A stretch of 64,000 nucleotides of DNA from Mycobacterium sp. 050128 (GCF_036409155.1 NZ_JAZGLW010000003.1:248001-312000), one strand, 5' to 3'. Positions 42,901-53,835 are shown, numbered from the stretch's first letter. Notes: generated from the sequence alone by a model not told the origin. Made by a program: numbers and translations.

Positions 42901-43638
42901 ATGGCGTACTGGCTATTCAAGTACATCCTCCTGGGTCCGCTGCTGCAATTACTTGGCCGGCCGAAAGTCGAAGGCCTGCAATATGTTCCGAGCACGGGCC
43001 CGGCGATCCTGGCCAGTAACCACCTCGCGGTGATGGACAGCTTCTATCTGCCGCTGGTGGTGCGGCGGCGCATCACCTTCCTGGCGAAGTCCGAATATTT
43101 CACCGGCACCGGAATCAAGGGCTGGTTCAGCCGCTGGTTTTTCACCGCCGTCGGCCAGGTGCCGATCGACCGCACCAACGCCGACGCCGCCCAGGCCGCG
43201 CTGCACACCGCTCAGCGGCTGCTGGGTGAGGGCAAGTTGATGGGCATGTACCCGGAAGGCACCCGTTCGCCCGACGGCAGGCTCTACAAGGGCAAGACGG
43301 GCCTGGCCAGGCTGGCGCTGGAGACCGGGGTGCCGGTGATTCCGGTCGCGATGATCGGTACCGACGTCGTCAACCCGCCGGGCACCTCGATGCTGCGCTT
43401 CGGCAAGGTGACGGTCCGGTTCGGTAAGCCGATGGACTTCTCCCGATTCGAGGGCCTGGCCGGTAACCGGTTCATCGAGCGGGCCGTCGCCGACGAGGTC
43501 ATCTACGAGCTGATGGGTCTGTCCGGTCAAGAGTACGTCGACGTCTACGCCTCGACCGTCAAGAACCGCGGCAGCGGCTCGAACGGTCAGGGGCCGGACG
43601 ACGAGGCCACGCGTATCCCCGAGACCGCTGTCGGCTAG
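42901..43638 (+). CDS. 1-acylglycerol-3-phosphate acyltransferase family protein (Rv2182c-like)
   Basis: PlsC-type acyltransferase of 245 residues with [11 protein letters not shown] (HX4D catalytic motif) and [19 protein letters not shown] (acyl acceptor site). A hydrophobic N terminus ([16 protein letters not shown]) probably docks it to the membrane. AGGGAGGG precedes ATG 42901. Acts in phospholipid synthesis by family; the 3' end overlaps the convergent mannosyltransferase by 4 bp. Confidence 0.92.
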   Translation: MAYWLFKYILLGPLLQLLGRPKVEGLQYVPSTGPAILASNHLAVMDSFYLPLVVRRRITFLAKSEYFTGTGIKGWFSRWFFTAVGQVPIDRTNADAAQAALHTAQRLLGEGKLMGMYPEGTRSPDGRLYKGKTGLARLALETGVPVIPVAMIGTDVVNPPGTSMLRFGKVTVRFGKPMDFSRFEGLAGNRFIERAVADEVIYELMGLSGQEYVDVYASTVKNRGSGSNGQGPDDEATRIPETAVG

Positions 43639-44948
43639 GTCGCGACGTTCACGTCGCGCAGCAGCTGACGGCCGGCGCCGGAATCGGTGCGCCCCTGCGC
43701 ATCCCGAGCCGTGACCCGGGTGGTGACCGTGAGTCCGGCGGTGACGAGCACGGCCAGCGCCCACCACACGTAACCCATCCCGAGCAGCTGGCGCCACCAG
43801 TTGGCGGTCTCCTCATGGTGCTTGGGCATCAGCTCGATCGGTGTCCAGTCGATGTACATCAGCGCCACTCCGGCCAGCGTCACGGCGGCCAGCGCGATGT
43901 TGCGGCGCCGCCAGCCCAGGATCGTGGTCACCAGCAGCGTCGGCAGCACCCATACCCAGTGATGTGACCACGACACGGGCGACACCATCAGTCCGAACAG
44001 GGCCACGCAGATCACCGCGAGCGCCGTCTCGCCGGCCTGCAACACCCGTCGCATCGCCCAGATGGTCAGGGCCAGCACGGCCAGGCACAGGCCCACCCAG
44101 AGCAGGAAACGCAGCTGCTCGGAAAGCCCGATGCGGGCCAGCGCGCCCGCGATGTTCTGGTCGGTGTTCAGCGCCGCGGAGCCGATCCGGTCGGTGTGGT
44201 GCACGGTGTGCGTCCAGTACTCCCACGAGTCGGCCCAGGCCAGGATGAACCCGACCAGCGTCCATATCGCGAAAGACGTCATGGCCGTCAGTGCGGCGCG
44301 GAAGTCGCGGCGCACCAGGAAATACAGCAGGAACACCGCGGGGGTGAGTTTGAGCGCCATGCCCAGCCCCAGCAGTAGCCCCCGTGGCCAGGGCGTGCGG
44401 CGCGGCACGCAGTCGGCGATCACCAGCGTCATCAGCACGACGTTGATCTGGCCGAACGCGAAGTTCGAGGCGATGGGCTCCAGCCAGATCGAGGCCGGCG
44501 CCACGACGACGACCGCCAGCCACCAGCGGCGCAGCCAGGCCGGCCCGGGCACCAGCGCCGAGGTGTTCCACACGTCGAGGCGGGTCAGCACGATGACCGT
44601 CGAGACGATCAGCAGCACCAGGGTCAGCACCGTGATCGCAACGCTGGCCGCCGGCATGTGCAGCCAGGCGAACGGGCAGAACACGATCGCGGCCAGCGGG
44701 GGGTAGGTGAACGGCAGATTCAGCCCGATCGGTGTGTGGAACAACACGTCACCGCGGTACAGCGGACGCCCGTCCAGCCAGGTCTGGCCGCCCATTTGAT
44801 AGATGTCGATGTCGATGCGGTACGGCGTGTGCGCGAACAAGCCCCAGGCCGCATAGCCCAGGGCCGCCGCGGCCAGCAGCCACAACAAGCCCCACACCAA
44901 CGCCCGCCCCGGTCGGCTGCCCACAACGGGCGCCTGCGAATTACTCAT
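43635..44948 (-). CDS. Alpha-(1->2) mannosyltransferase, GT-C/GT87 (Rv2181-like)
   Basis: 437-residue polytopic protein with ~10-11 membrane helices. [21 protein letters not shown] near the N terminus holds the acidic loop typical of polyprenyl-phosphomannose-dependent transferases. The M. tuberculosis homologue adds alpha-1,2-mannose branches to lipomannan and LAM. ATG 44948 is chosen; the reading frame is open far upstream but only as the antisense of other genes. Confidence 0.92.
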   Translation of the reverse strand: MSNSQAPVVGSRPGRALVWGLLWLLAAAALGYAAWGLFAHTPYRIDIDIYQMGGQTWLDGRPLYRGDVLFHTPIGLNLPFTYPPLAAIVFCPFAWLHMPAASVAITVLTLVLLIVSTVIVLTRLDVWNTSALVPGPAWLRRWWLAVVVVAPASIWLEPIASNFAFGQINVVLMTLVIADCVPRRTPWPRGLLLGLGMALKLTPAVFLLYFLVRRDFRAALTAMTSFAIWTLVGFILAWADSWEYWTHTVHHTDRIGSAALNTDQNIAGALARIGLSEQLRFLLWVGLCLAVLALTIWAMRRVLQAGETALAVICVALFGLMVSPVSWSHHWVWVLPTLLVTTILGWRRRNIALAAVTLAGVALMYIDWTPIELMPKHHEETANWWRQLLGMGYVWWALAVLVTAGLTVTTRVTARDAQGRTDSGAGRQLLRDVNVAT

Positions 44949-45038
44949 GTCGCACATCAGCGTAATCGGTGTCGATGGCCGCGATGTCTCGCAGCGCGGC
45001 TCCCGCGTCGCGGGGAGGTGCGGGCGTAGGTTGCAAAC

Positions 45039-45929
45039 GTGTTGGGATGGTTCACGCCCAGGGTGGCCCACTGGTTCTCGCACGACATCGTCCACGGCGG
45101 CCGGCTTCCCCTGCTCTGCTGCCTGGTCGCCTTCATCCTGACCTTTTTTGTCACCCGGACTTTCGTGCGCTTCATCCGGCACCGCGTCGCGTCCGGGCGC
45201 CCGGCCAGATGGTGGCAACCGCGCAACGTCCACGTCGGGGGAGTGCACGTCCACCACGTGACGTTCGGGGTGGTGCTGGTGATGATTTCCGGAGTGGCGC
45301 TGGTGACGTTGTCCGTCAACGGCCAAGAGCCCGAAAACACGGTATCCGCAATATTTTTCGGTATCGGTGCGGCGTTGGTGCTCGACGAGTACGCGCTGAT
45401 CCTGCACCTGTCCGATGTCTACTGGGAAGAGGACGGCCGCACCTCGGTGGACGCGGTGTTCGCCGCCGTGGCGGTGGCCGGATTGCTGATCATGGGGCTG
45501 CACCCATTGACGTTCTTCTTTCCGTTCTGGCACGGCACCGATTCGTTCGTCTGGCATGCCGCGGTGCTCACCACGATGGTGATGACGCTGCCGCTGGCCG
45601 TGGTGGTGGTGCTCAAGGGCAAGGTGTGGACCGGTCTGCTCGGCATGTTCATCGTCGTCTTGCTGGTCATCGGGGCGATCCGGCTGTCGCGTCCGCATGC
45701 GCCGTGGGCGCGCTGGCGATACACCACCCAGCCGGACAAGATGCGGCGCGCGCTGCAGCGGGAACGCAAATGGCGCCGGCCCGTCGTGCAGGCCAAGCTG
45801 TGGCTGCAATGCGCGATCGCGGGCACGCCGCGGTTGCCCGACGAACGCCTGGTCGACGCCCAGCTCGACCACGACGTCCATGCCGCAGCGCCGCCCGAGG
45901 GAACCGAGCCCATCCTGATCGGCAGATAG
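45039..45929 (+). CDS. Integral membrane protein (Rv2180c-like)
   Basis: 296 residues with about six transmembrane helices (~23-43, ~74-93, ~103-122, ~141-160, ~170-190 and ~195-215). A His-rich [15 protein letters not shown] stretch lies before helix 2 and could bind a metal. GTG 45039. Function unknown. The exoribonuclease gene follows after 9 bp. Confidence 0.88.
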   Translation: MLGWFTPRVAHWFSHDIVHGGRLPLLCCLVAFILTFFVTRTFVRFIRHRVASGRPARWWQPRNVHVGGVHVHHVTFGVVLVMISGVALVTLSVNGQEPENTVSAIFFGIGAALVLDEYALILHLSDVYWEEDGRTSVDAVFAAVAVAGLLIMGLHPLTFFFPFWHGTDSFVWHAAVLTTMVMTLPLAVVVVLKGKVWTGLLGMFIVVLLVIGAIRLSRPHAPWARWRYTTQPDKMRRALQRERKWRRPVVQAKLWLQCAIAGTPRLPDERLVDAQLDHDVHAAAPPEGTEPILIGR

Positions 45930-45938
45930 CCTTTCGGA

Positions 45939-46454
45939 GTGCGGTACTTCTACGACACCGAATTCATCGAGGACGGCCGCACCATCGAGCTGGTCTCGAT
46001 CGGGGTAGTCGCCGAAGACGGCCGCGAGTACTACGCCGTGTCCACCGAATTCGATCCCGAGCGCGCCGGGGCCTGGGTGCGCGCCAACGTGCTGCCCAAG
46101 CTGCCGCCGCCGGCTTCGCAGCTGTGGCGCTCGCGCAAGCAGATTCGCCACGACCTGGAAGAGTTCTTCGGCATCTCGGGTGGCCAGGCCGCCGAGCCGA
46201 TCGAGCTGTGGGCCTGGGTGGCCGCCTACGACCACGTCGCGTTGTGCCAACTGTGGGGGACGATGCCGGGACTGCCGAAGGCGATCCCGCGCTTCACCCG
46301 GGAGCTGCGCCAGCTTTGGGAAGATCGGGGATCGCCGCCGCTGCCGCCACGACACCGCGACGTCCACGATGCGCTGGTGGATGCCCGCGATCAGATGCGC
46401 CGATTCCGACTGATAGTCTCCGGCGACGAAGCGGGTGCGGAAGCGACCCGTTAA
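45939..46454 (+). CDS. 3'-5' exoribonuclease (RNase T-like DEDDh, Rv2179c)
   Basis: 171 residues. [20 protein letters not shown] gives the first Asp and Glu, [13 protein letters not shown] the next Asp, and [13 protein letters not shown] the final His/Asp. Homologue Rv2179c has been crystallised as an RNase T-like exoribonuclease. GTG 45939 start; no ribosome site is obvious, so it is probably read through from the membrane gene. Confidence 0.92.
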   Translation: MRYFYDTEFIEDGRTIELVSIGVVAEDGREYYAVSTEFDPERAGAWVRANVLPKLPPPASQLWRSRKQIRHDLEEFFGISGGQAAEPIELWAWVAAYDHVALCQLWGTMPGLPKAIPRFTRELRQLWEDRGSPPLPPRHRDVHDALVDARDQMRRFRLIVSGDEAGAEATR

Positions 46455-46485
46455 TGAGCCCCAGCCCGAGCTGCTGCGCACCTGA

Positions 46486-47916
<1,431 letters not shown>

Positions 47917-47980
47917 GAGACATCAGTCCGGTCATTCGCCACAGCAGCACAGTCGGGGAGGCGGCGACCGATCCGCGAAT

Positions 47981-48006
47981 GCGATATCACCGGCGGTATC
48001 GCTTTT
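47981..48006 (+). terminator. Hairpin with T run after aroG
   Basis: GCGATA (47981-47986) pairs with TATCGC (47997-48002) over a 10-base loop, followed by TTTT. It lies between convergent aroG and the FAD monooxygenase gene. Confidence 0.45.
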
Positions 48007-48056
48007 GAATGCGTTCCCATGGTTGGGTTTCGGCGGCCCCGGCACTGCAGTCGCTG

Positions 48057-49514
48057 CTATCGCGTCGCCGCCGTTTTCTCCCGCTGACGTTCGGTGGCGG
48101 TGCCGGCCCGCGACGAAGGCTCGGGCGGTGACGGTGTCCGCGAAACCCGGGCCCGCAGGTTGCCCCAGAAGATGCGTGGCAGCAGGGCGGGATCTTGGAG
48201 CCGCGACGGCGGGTCGATGAAGTTGGAAACCCGAAAGAAGCGTTCGGTCAGCACAACGTCGTGGGCGGCGGCGTTTAGTGCCGCTCGAGTCACCCAGCCT
48301 TGCAGCCGCGCCCGCCTGGAACTCCGGTCGCGAACCGGGGAAGTGACCCGCGACCTGGCTCTGTTTGCCGCCCACATCTCGCCGATGTAGCGCGCCGTCG
48401 CACCGAAATAGCGATGTGCCAATGCATCATCGCCAGCCAGCAGACAATCGCGCAGAGTCAGCGCTTCCAGCGCGGCGATTGTCATGCCCTGGCCGTAGGT
48501 CGGGTCGGGGGCGCACAATGCGTCGCCGAGGACCACCAAACCCGATGGGAATCGCGATATTTGGTCGTAGCGGCGCCACACGGCGGCGGTGTGCTGATAT
48601 GTGACGGCTTCCCCGATGGGGTGCGCCTGGCGTAGTCCTTCCACCAAGTCCGCGGGTAGGAAGGGCGCGGCCAGCGCGAGCATCGCGTCGTAATCGGTTG
48701 GCGGTTCGCCGGTTTCGGCCGGCTGGCCGATCGCCAGCATCCAGGTGTCATGTTCGTTGGCCAGCAACAGGCCTCCTGGTCTGTCGTCGCCTGGGTTGAA
48801 CATCACGAGCCGCTGGGCGATCGATCCCGTGGGCATGCTCAGCTGTTGGCTCGCGTAGCTATATCTCGCGGCCATGCGGTGCTCGGTGGGCCGTTCGAAA
48901 CCCAGCCTCTCCAAGAACGCCGGGGTACGCGCCGCCCGCCCCATCGCATCGACCACCAGGTCGGCGTCCAGTGTTGTCAGTAAACCGTTGTAGCGCCGGA
49001 TGATGCGAACACCGTTGACGATATCGCCGGTGGTGAGCAGCTCGGACACGTCGTGCCCGTCGAGGAAGGTCACGTTCGGTAGGGCCTTGACGCGGCGGCG
49101 CAGCTGAAACTCCATAAACGGCCTGCTCGCCATGTGCAGCGTCAGCGCGGCCGGATCGGCGAATCTGCCCGCGCTTTTCAGCTGGTAACGCCCGAGGCGC
49201 ACGTAGAAGTGCGACAGGTCACCGTCATCGACCAGGACCGCCCCGGCCCGGGCCAGGTCGTCCAGCAGTCCGGGAAACAGCTCATCCAGTACCTGCAGGC
49301 CGCGGCTGTAGAAGTTGTGCGCATGCCGCCCTTGGGGGATGCCCCGGCGATGACACGGATAGTCGGGCAACCTGTCCCGTTCGACCACGCTGACCGAATC
49401 GTAGAACTCTGAAAGCACGCGGGCGGCAAGCAAACCCGCCATTCCGGCACCCAGTACGACTGCGTGCTCGCCGAGCCGGTTCGGCGAGTCGACGCGATGC
49501 GTTGTCGAACCCAT
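48057..49514 (-). CDS. FAD-dependent monooxygenase/oxidoreductase
   Basis: 485 residues. FAD-binding VLGAGMAGLLAARVL (GxGxxG at 22-27), then VVERDRLPDYPCHRRGIPQG and near the C terminus GDALCAPDPTYGQGMTIAALEAL, the GD motif of the PHBH/UbiH-type flavin hydroxylases. The substrate is unknown; geranylgeranyl-reductase-like relatives exist. ATG 49514; a predicted promoter (TTGAAT-16-TAGAAT) at 49631-49658 overlaps operator A and gives a ~110-base leader. Divergent from the PPE pair, and absent from this position in H37Rv as I remember it. Confidence 0.88.
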   Translation of the reverse strand: MGSTTHRVDSPNRLGEHAVVLGAGMAGLLAARVLSEFYDSVSVVERDRLPDYPCHRRGIPQGRHAHNFYSRGLQVLDELFPGLLDDLARAGAVLVDDGDLSHFYVRLGRYQLKSAGRFADPAALTLHMASRPFMEFQLRRRVKALPNVTFLDGHDVSELLTTGDIVNGVRIIRRYNGLLTTLDADLVVDAMGRAARTPAFLERLGFERPTEHRMAARYSYASQQLSMPTGSIAQRLVMFNPGDDRPGGLLLANEHDTWMLAIGQPAETGEPPTDYDAMLALAAPFLPADLVEGLRQAHPIGEAVTYQHTAAVWRRYDQISRFPSGLVVLGDALCAPDPTYGQGMTIAALEALTLRDCLLAGDDALAHRYFGATARYIGEMWAANRARSRVTSPVRDRSSRRARLQGWVTRAALNAAAHDVVLTERFFRVSNFIDPPSRLQDPALLPRIFWGNLRARVSRTPSPPEPSSRAGTATERQREKTAATR

Positions 49515-49630
49515 GAAGCAGCACGCTACCCGAAAATTAAGAAAAATAAGAGAAACTTGAGATTACTTTAAGATTCGTGTCGCGACCGTGATGTCCCGCC
49601 GATAGCTGGCGCCCGGCCGCGGTCGCAGCT

Positions 49631-49658
49631 ATTCTATGGCCGTTGAAAAAATATTCAA
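49631..49658 (-). promoter_or_regulatory. Predicted promoter of FAD monooxygenase gene
   Basis: On the minus strand TTGAAT (49658-49653), 16 bases, TAGAAT (49636-49631). The -35 lies in the operator-like palindromes, so a bound TetR protein would block it. The region 49530-49575 further down is unusually AT-rich. Confidence 0.45.
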
Positions 49659-49669
49659 TAGGCATTGAA
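49643..49669. promoter_or_regulatory. Operator A (TetR-type palindromes)
   Basis: TTCAAT-AGGC-ATTGAA at 49654-49669 matches the TTCAA-N6-TTGAA pattern of operators B and C. It overlaps a reversed copy, TTGAA-N6-TTCAA, at 49643-49658. Located between the divergent FAD gene and first PPE gene. Confidence 0.6.
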
Positions 49670-49704
49670 ATAGGCACGCACCGACCGCGGAAAGGACCGT
49701 TGAC

Positions 49705-50230
49705 ATGGACTTTGCGTTGTTGCCTCCGGAGGTGAATTCCGGGCTGATGTATGCCGGTCCGGGGGCGGGGCCTTTGCTGGAGGCGGCGGCGGGTTGGGAC
49801 GCGCTGGCCGCCCAGCTGGAGTCGACCGCCAGTGGTTATGCGGCGCAGCTGGCGGGATTGACCGGTCAGGCGTGGTCGGGCCCTTCGTCGCTGTTGATGA
49901 GCGCGGCGGCCACTCCTTATGTGGAGTGGTTGTCGGCTGCCGCGGCTCAGGCCGCGCAGACCGGGGCCCAGGCCTGCGCGGCGGCGGCGGCGTACGAGGC
50001 GGCGTTCGCGATGACGGTGCCGCCTCCGGTGATCGCGGTCAACCGGGCACAGCTGATCGCGCTGGTCGCCACCAATTTCTTCGGGCAGAACACCGCGGCG
50101 ATCGCGGCGACCGAAGCGGAGTACCTGCAGATGTGGGTTCAGGACGCCACCGCCATGTACGGCTATGCGGCCGACTCCGAAATCGCCAGCACCCTGACCT
50201 CGTTTGACGATCCGCCGCAGACCACCAACC
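49705..50230 (+). repeat. PPE-domain duplication, copy 1
   Basis: About 525 bp that match 50966-51491 with five differences I can find: two in the first 30 bases and three near the end. Identity starts at the ATG; the upstream bases differ. Confidence 0.85.
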
Positions 50231-50925
50231 CGGCCGGGCCGGATGCACAGGCGCAGGCCCAAGCGCAGACGATGGCGCAGACGACAGGCGACGCGACACG
50301 GCAGGTGGCCACGAGCAATGCCACGATGCACACGCTGAGCTCCGCCACCACCGACACCGTCGGGCCTGTTGCTCCGGACCAGACGGTGACGGCCCCGCCG
50401 GGCAGCACCATCACCCTCGGTACCAACACGGGCATGTTGATCAACAGTGGCGACATCACAGTCACCGGCCCTGGCACTAACCTCATCACTTACGGCTCGG
50501 TAATTATGAACCCCGGCAGCACAATTCACACGCTCATCGATTGCTCCGCGGACGGTGTCCTGATTCCGGGAGGCGTTGACTTCACTGCCGGGGCCAACCC
50601 CGTCGTGCTGACTCCCGGGTCCTTCCAGGAGGTCCTGGTCACCCTGGTCAACGGCTCCGCCACCCTGCCCGGTGTCGCCGGGGGGCAGGCCGCCATCCAG
50701 ACCCTCGCAAACACCGCCACCGCCATCGCCGGCCCCGCGGGTGCGTCCATCACCAACGCGTTCGGCACGGTCACCATCGCCTCCGTCACCCCGAGCTCGT
50801 CGAGCGCGGTGGGGGCCGCCCCGTTGGGCGGGCTGGCCGCGCCGGGCCTGGCGGGCACCGCGGCCATTGAGCCGCAGCTCAATGTGGATGGGCTGCTGGA
50901 GTGGGCTCAAACGGTTGCCGGCTGA
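49705..50925 (+). CDS. PPE family protein, copy 1
   Basis: 406 residues. The N-terminal PPE domain (1-~175) begins [13 protein letters not shown] (Pro7-Pro8-Glu9) and contains the WSGPSS WxG element and a helical hairpin, the fold exported by ESX type VII systems. Residues ~180-370 are Gly/Thr/Val-rich with beta-like repeats ([19 protein letters not shown]). The protein ends [19 protein letters not shown]. No PE gene is adjacent, so it needs a partner elsewhere. AAAGGA precedes ATG 49705. 40 bp before copy 2. Confidence 0.93.
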   Translation: MDFALLPPEVNSGLMYAGPGAGPLLEAAAGWDALAAQLESTASGYAAQLAGLTGQAWSGPSSLLMSAAATPYVEWLSAAAAQAAQTGAQACAAAAAYEAAFAMTVPPPVIAVNRAQLIALVATNFFGQNTAAIAATEAEYLQMWVQDATAMYGYAADSEIASTLTSFDDPPQTTNPAGPDAQAQAQAQTMAQTTGDATRQVATSNATMHTLSSATTDTVGPVAPDQTVTAPPGSTITLGTNTGMLINSGDITVTGPGTNLITYGSVIMNPGSTIHTLIDCSADGVLIPGGVDFTAGANPVVLTPGSFQEVLVTLVNGSATLPGVAGGQAAIQTLANTATAIAGPAGASITNAFGTVTIASVTPSSSSAVGAAPLGGLAAPGLAGTAAIEPQLNVDGLLEWAQTVAG

Positions 50926-50965
50926 AGGTAGACAAATCGTGGTGCACCCGAAGGGTCTGGGCGAC

Positions 50966-51491
50966 ATGGATTTTGCGTTGTTGCCTCCGGAGGTCAATTC
51001 CGGGCTGATGTATGCCGGTCCGGGGGCGGGGCCTTTGCTGGAGGCGGCGGCGGGTTGGGACGCGCTGGCCGCCCAGCTGGAGTCGACCGCCAGTGGTTAT
51101 GCGGCGCAGCTGGCGGGATTGACCGGTCAGGCGTGGTCGGGCCCTTCGTCGCTGTTGATGAGCGCGGCGGCCACTCCTTATGTGGAGTGGTTGTCGGCTG
51201 CCGCGGCTCAGGCCGCGCAGACCGGGGCCCAGGCCTGCGCGGCGGCGGCGGCGTACGAGGCGGCGTTCGCGATGACGGTGCCGCCTCCGGTGATCGCGGT
51301 CAACCGGGCACAGCTGATCGCGCTGGTCGCCACCAATTTCTTCGGGCAGAACACCGCGGCGATCGCGGCGACCGAAGCGGAGTACCTGCAGATGTGGGTT
51401 CAGGACGCCACCGCCATGTACGGCTATGCGGCCGACTCCGAAATCGCCAGCACCCTGGCACCGTTTGACGATCCGCCGCAGACCACCAACG
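50966..51491 (+). repeat. PPE-domain duplication, copy 2
   Basis: Second copy of the ~525-bp segment at 49705-50230, offset 1261 bp. The near-identity in coding sequence alone points to recent duplication or gene conversion. Confidence 0.85.
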
Positions 51492-52171
51492 AGGCGGGAC
51501 GGGGTGACCAATCCAGCGCGGTGGCCCAGGCCGCCGCCAATACCACCAGCGCCCGCACCCAATCACTGGCGCAACTCAGCGCACAAACCAGCTCCCAGCA
51601 ACTCGCCACGACCGCCAGCGCCGGCGACCCCGTACTCCCTGCTGGTAGCACCGCCAACGTCGCGCCCGGCGGAGCCGTCCTGACCACCGGCGTCACCGCC
51701 ACCGCCAGCAACGGCTACCCGGTCACATTCGCCGCAAATTCCGAGTTCTTTGCCGTCACCCAGGTGACCGTCACGGTCAACATCAACGGCGGCGGACTTC
51801 CCTTTACCTTCGCCGCCGGCACCGATGTTTCCATTGGCGTCCCGGGCGTAGTCGACAGCGGAACCTTTACCGTCCTTTCTGGCTCCCCAGGCGTCGCTGG
51901 CACTTTCACCGTCCCGAGCGGGTCCATCACCGCCGTCGGCGCCGGCACCAACGTCACCCTCGCCAGCGGCTCCGTCATCGCCGTCAACACCGGCACCGTC
52001 ATCACCGGCCCCGCCGTGGCCCCGGTCGCCCCCACCTCGTCCGGCGCGGCGGGAGCGTTGCCCGTGTTAGCCGGGCTGAGCAGCACACCAGGTCTGGCGG
52101 GTACCGCAGGAATTCAGCCTCAGCTCAACGTGGATGGGCTGTTGGAGTGGGCTCAAATCGCGTCCGGCTGA
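50966..52171 (+). CDS. PPE family protein, copy 2
   Basis: 401 residues. The first ~165 residues are the same as copy 1, with the PPE motif and WSGPSS. The middle differs completely and is again Gly/Thr/Val-rich ([37 protein letters not shown]), resembling a beta-solenoid or beta-roll. It ends [19 protein letters not shown], so the C-terminal ~20 residues are shared with copy 1. ATG 50966 with AAGGGT upstream; GTG 50939 is a longer alternative. Likely co-transcribed with copy 1 and followed by a strong hairpin. Confidence 0.92.
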   Translation: MDFALLPPEVNSGLMYAGPGAGPLLEAAAGWDALAAQLESTASGYAAQLAGLTGQAWSGPSSLLMSAAATPYVEWLSAAAAQAAQTGAQACAAAAAYEAAFAMTVPPPVIAVNRAQLIALVATNFFGQNTAAIAATEAEYLQMWVQDATAMYGYAADSEIASTLAPFDDPPQTTNEAGRGDQSSAVAQAAANTTSARTQSLAQLSAQTSSQQLATTASAGDPVLPAGSTANVAPGGAVLTTGVTATASNGYPVTFAANSEFFAVTQVTVTVNINGGGLPFTFAAGTDVSIGVPGVVDSGTFTVLSGSPGVAGTFTVPSGSITAVGAGTNVTLASGSVIAVNTGTVITGPAVAPVAPTSSGAAGALPVLAGLSSTPGLAGTAGIQPQLNVDGLLEWAQIASG

Positions 52172-52230
52172 GAGCCGGCATGGTGGATCAAGTGACGGTC
52201 ACCTCCGACGCGAAGTGGTCAGCGGGTACA

Positions 52231-52269
52231 GGCGTTCACCTACCAGGTGGCACCCGGTAGGTGAACGCC
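52231..52269 (+). terminator. Perfect 14-bp inverted repeat after the PPE pair
   Basis: GGCGTTCACCTACC (52231-52244) and its exact reverse complement (52256-52269) flank an 11-base loop, 60 bp after the PPE stop. No T-run follows. The structure would also form at the end of the convergent small peptide transcript. Probably a factor-independent or bidirectional terminator; a binding site is possible. Confidence 0.55.
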
Positions 52270-52359
52270 CGATCGATATTGGGTCATGGCGGGGCAGCGC
52301 CAGAGGTTGGCTGTACTTGACTTGCGAAGTGCCGCTTAGGTATTCGGCGCTATGCGCCA

Positions 52360-52494
52360 TTACCCCGCGGCAACCCCGAGTGGTGGTTCCACACTGGCCG
52401 CTGGAACACATCCGGTCGCTGTTACGGCGGTAAACGCGAGGATCGTCGCAACGACGATCTTTGTGGCTAGACCTGACATGACGACTCCGTTCAT
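52360..52494 (-). CDS. Small secreted/lipoprotein-like peptide, 44 residues
   Basis: ATG 52494 is preceded by AGGGGG at 6 bases. The product has a short N terminus with Lys12, a hydrophobic core (IVVATILAFTAVTA) and TGC-Cys29, close to a lipobox, leaving a mature tail of ~15 residues (CVPAASVEPPLGVAAG). It is below the usual gene-finding size limit. A TTGAAA-17-TACAGT promoter at 52512-52540 overlaps operator B. If real it is a regulon member; not recognised in any family. Confidence 0.55.
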   Translation of the reverse strand: MNGVVMSGLATKIVVATILAFTAVTATGCVPAASVEPPLGVAAG

Positions 52495-52511
52495 TTGAAC
52501 CCCCTGTCAGA

Positions 52512-52540
52512 ACTGTAGATCGAAAAGAGCTTTTTTTCAA
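52512..52540 (-). promoter_or_regulatory. Promoter of the small peptide gene
   Basis: Minus strand TTGAAA (52540-52535), 17-base spacer, TACAGT (52517-52512): near-consensus spacing. The -35 is the left arm of operator B. Confidence 0.6.
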
Positions 52541-52552
52541 TACGCATTGAAA
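52535..52552. promoter_or_regulatory. Operator B (TTTCAAT-ACGC-ATTGAAA)
   Basis: Perfect inverted repeat with 7-base arms and 4-base centre. Matches operators A and C (TTCAA-N6-TTGAA). Each arm supplies a TTGAAA -35 for one of two divergent promoters. Confidence 0.65.
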
Positions 52553-52575
52553 TACAAGAAGCTTGCGGGCATAGT
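52547..52575 (+). promoter_or_regulatory. Predicted promoter toward the O-methyltransferase gene
   Basis: TTGAAA (52547-52552), 17 bases, CATAGT (52570-52575). The transcript would have a leader of about 170 bases before TTG 52750; nothing else is seen in that leader. Confidence 0.45.
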
Positions 52576-52749
52576 TGCTACGCGGACGGGTCGATCACCG
52601 CGCAGCAGGGGCGTTCAGGTGAACAAGTACCTTTGGGCGCGTTGGCGCTTGGTCTGCGGCGTGGATCACCTGCTGCTGTCCGAGCGGCCGAGAGAACTCG
52701 GCCACGAGATACGTCCATCGTGGCGAAGGTGAACGAGGAAGGTAGTCAC

Positions 52750-53835
52750 TTGACGTCTAAGGTTCCGCCGGTCAAGGTCGCGCGAGCCGTCGAGCGGTTC
52801 CGCGACCATCTGTCGCTGCTGCGCCGACGTTCGGCTCCGCCTGCGGCGGTGATGATGGAATTGATCTTGAACGCGTGGGTTGCTCAGGCGATCGCGAGCG
52901 CGGCGGATCTTGGCGTGGCGGACGCCTTGGCCAATGGCCCGCTGTCCGGCGAGCACCTGGCGGACCGGGTCGGCGCCGAGCCCGACGCATTGCGGCGACT
53001 CATGCGCGCGTTGATCGGCATCGGGATTTTCAGCCAGCGCAAGGACGGGCGTTACGTGCTCACCCCGCTCGCGCAAACACTGCGCACCGACGCGCCGGTG
53101 TCGATGGCCGGGATGGCGCGGTGGGTCGGATCGCCTCAGCATCGGGAGCATTGGAGCCACCTGACCGACGCGGTCCGGACCGGGAATCCGGTGCTTCCGG
53201 AGCTTCGCGGCAAACCGGCCTTCGAGTACCTGGCCGACGAAGCCGAGCTAGGCGCGATTTTCAACTCCGCCATGACCAACGTGTCCGAATTCGCGACCGT
53301 GCCCTTGACCGCGGCCTACGACTTCGGTGCGTTCGGCACGATCGTCGATGTCGGAGGCGGACACGGTCGGCTGCTGGCGGCGATCCTGCAGACCGCCCCG
53401 AATTCGCGCGGCGTGCTGTTCGATCTTCCGGAGGTCGTGGCGGGCGCCCCGGAGTTGTTTGGCAAGTACGGCGTCGACGGCCGCGTCCGGATCGAAGAGG
53501 GCTCCTTCTTCGATTCCGCGCCGGAGGGCGGCGACGCCTATGTGCTCAAGAACGTCATACACGACTGGCCCGAGCAAGACGCGGTCCGCATCCTGAAGAA
53601 CGTCCGTGCCGCGGCCCCTGCCGGTGCGCGACTGTTGCTCTGCGAGTTCGTCATTCCCGACCACGACCGCGATTTCCACGGCAAGTGGGTGGACATCGAG
53701 ATGCTGGTTGTCGCCGGCGCGCGCGAACGCACCGCGGACGAGTACGGCCGGCTGTTCGATCAAGCCGGCTTCCGGTTGAACCGGGTCGTCGACACCGTGT
53801 CGCCGCTCAGCATCATCGAGGCGACCGCGGTGTAG
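52750..53835 (+). CDS. SAM-dependent O-methyltransferase (Methyltransf_2 type)
   Basis: 361 residues. N-terminal winged-helix dimerisation domain (AQAIASAADLGVADALANGPLSGEHLADRVG), then the Rossmann SAM domain: VDVGGGHGRLLAAIL, FDLPEVV and the catalytic-type stretch LKNVIHDWPEQDAVRIL. Family members methylate hydroxyls of phenolics and polyketides; Rv0567-like relatives exist in mycobacteria. TTG 52750 has GAGGAAGG at 7 bases; longer starts upstream lack this. The 3' end overlaps the convergent TetR gene by 23 bp. Substrate unknown. Confidence 0.88.
   Translation: MTSKVPPVKVARAVERFRDHLSLLRRRSAPPAAVMMELILNAWVAQAIASAADLGVADALANGPLSGEHLADRVGAEPDALRRLMRALIGIGIFSQRKDGRYVLTPLAQTLRTDAPVSMAGMARWVGSPQHREHWSHLTDAVRTGNPVLPELRGKPAFEYLADEAELGAIFNSAMTNVSEFATVPLTAAYDFGAFGTIVDVGGGHGRLLAAILQTAPNSRGVLFDLPEVVAGAPELFGKYGVDGRVRIEEGSFFDSAPEGGDAYVLKNVIHDWPEQDAVRILKNVRAAAPAGARLLLCEFVIPDHDRDFHGKWVDIEMLVVAGARERTADEYGRLFDQAGFRLNRVVDTVSPLSIIEATAV

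Noticed and set aside
43635..46481. 948-residue minus-strand frame
   Set aside because: Only the part from 44948 down is the mannosyltransferase; the remainder is antisense to two well-supported plus-strand genes.
52199..52540. 113-residue minus-strand frame in the PPE-methyltransferase gap
   Set aside because: Composition is not protein-like and its start lies inside operator B and the promoter; the frame at 52360-52494 with a ribosome site and signal peptide is preferred.
52547..52732. 61-residue plus-strand frame starting in operator B
   Set aside because: Its TTG is the -35 element itself, no ribosome site precedes it and no domain is visible.
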